A DNA stretch of 64,000 bases. Origin: Rhopalosiphum padi (Eukaryota; Arthropoda; Insecta; Hemiptera; Aphididae). Below the pieces are notes generated by a model. It did no database searches, was not told the origin of the DNA, and was given only the letters and a program-made list of their open reading frames with translations. The stretch covers positions 73,138,152 to 73,202,151 of the forward strand of contig NC_083597.1 in NCBI RefSeq assembly GCF_020882245.1, written 5' to 3'. The translations under genes were made by a program, and so were the position numbers. Below, piece after piece: positions 63,439 to 64,000 of the stretch (positions are counted from its first letter, which is position 1; every line of letters begins with the position of its first letter).

Positions 63439-64000
63439 ATGTATGATGTTATATTATAGTTATTCAGTACATTAATTTTGTTTACAACGTTTTAAAGGTT
63501 AATCCATGCATCATAAACATGTAAAGTAGTCAAATACTCGATTTATTTTGTTTGGTATAACTATGTGTGGAAATACGGTTTGATTTTTTTAAATGTGATG
63601 ATTAAATAAATAAAATCCAAAGCAATAAAAAACTATTATTATATATTTTGTTACTTTCAATATATTTTATAAATAGAATAATAGGTAGTAATTGTGTTTA
63701 AAATTAAAATTCAAGCAAATACTAAAACTAAAATTTTCTTATAAAAAGAAACAGATTCATGAAATTTTAAATTGCCTTAAAACAAACTTTGAGTTAGCGT
63801 TAAATGAATATTTAACTTTGAAATTGAAAATTTGTATTACAATATTATAATTTAAATAATTATTAACGTCAATAGCAATATTTTTGAAATTTCTCAATTT
63901 GGCCATTAAACAGTTAAGAAACAAACAATTTTAACCAACAGGTTATTATTATTTTATTTTTTATATATTATTTTAAATGTATATTATATATATATATATG

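Larger units (their letters stand above)
61961..64000. other. AT-rich non-coding stretch to the window end
   Basis: A TATACAAGGTGATTATTTTA word at 62058 is a one-base variant of the CAGGGTG ends. A GACAACGATGACGACGATAA run lies near 62625. AGGATG and CATCCT at about 63203-63235 form a short inverted pair. No gene seen. Confidence 0.5.

Noticed and set aside
1..64000. CRISPR array, prokaryotic operon, or phage-like cluster
   Set aside because: No regularly spaced identical repeats, no ribosome-binding-site-led gene rows, and the composition, microsatellites and MITEs are eukaryotic.

Overview
This 64 kb window looks like AT-rich, gene-poor nuclear DNA from an insect, most likely an aphid or close hemipteran relative. 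That assignment is inference. It rests on the AT-rich background full of TAATATTATAAT-type words, many TA, CA and AAT microsatellites, short GC-rich islands, and small non-autonomous DNA transposons with hAT-type 8-bp or TTAA target-site duplications. No bacterial, plasmid, phage or CRISPR architecture is visible. I recognise no reverse transcriptase, transposase or known protein family in any reading frame.

Layout. 1-3180 is featureless AT-rich DNA. 3360-5350 is the strongest GC/CpG-rich island and looks like a promoter or 5' leader. 5.35-15 kb is AT-rich with microsatellites, one intact hAT-type MITE (12037-12302, perfect 8-bp duplication) and older fragments. 15.2-15.8 and 18.96-19.5 kb are moderately GC-rich and share a collinear set of blocks. 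21.8-22.45, 23.3-24.25 and 26.1-27.7 kb are further GC-rich islands; the middle one has a 17-bp inverted repeat 365 bp across. A TTAA-flanked element lies at 28050-28349. 31.3-32.4 kb is a GC-rich island ending in the best coding candidate of the window. Beyond it the sequence is mostly AT-rich, with GC-rich islands at 39.3-39.7, 48.0-48.25, 50.0-50.45, 51.9-52.65, 60.7-60.9 and 61.55-61.95 kb, plus several mobile-element remnants.

Genes. The only coding feature I can partly defend is 32270-32411 (+): an ATG directly after an in-frame stop, a signal-peptide-like N-terminus of 47 codons, and a strong 5' splice site. It may be the first coding exon of a secreted-protein gene whose other exons lie in or beyond the window; I do not recognise it. 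The other open frames listed are weak. No genes can be seen acting together. The recurring GC-rich islands in otherwise empty AT-rich DNA suggest first exons or promoters of long-intron genes, or regulatory elements, but this needs transcript data.
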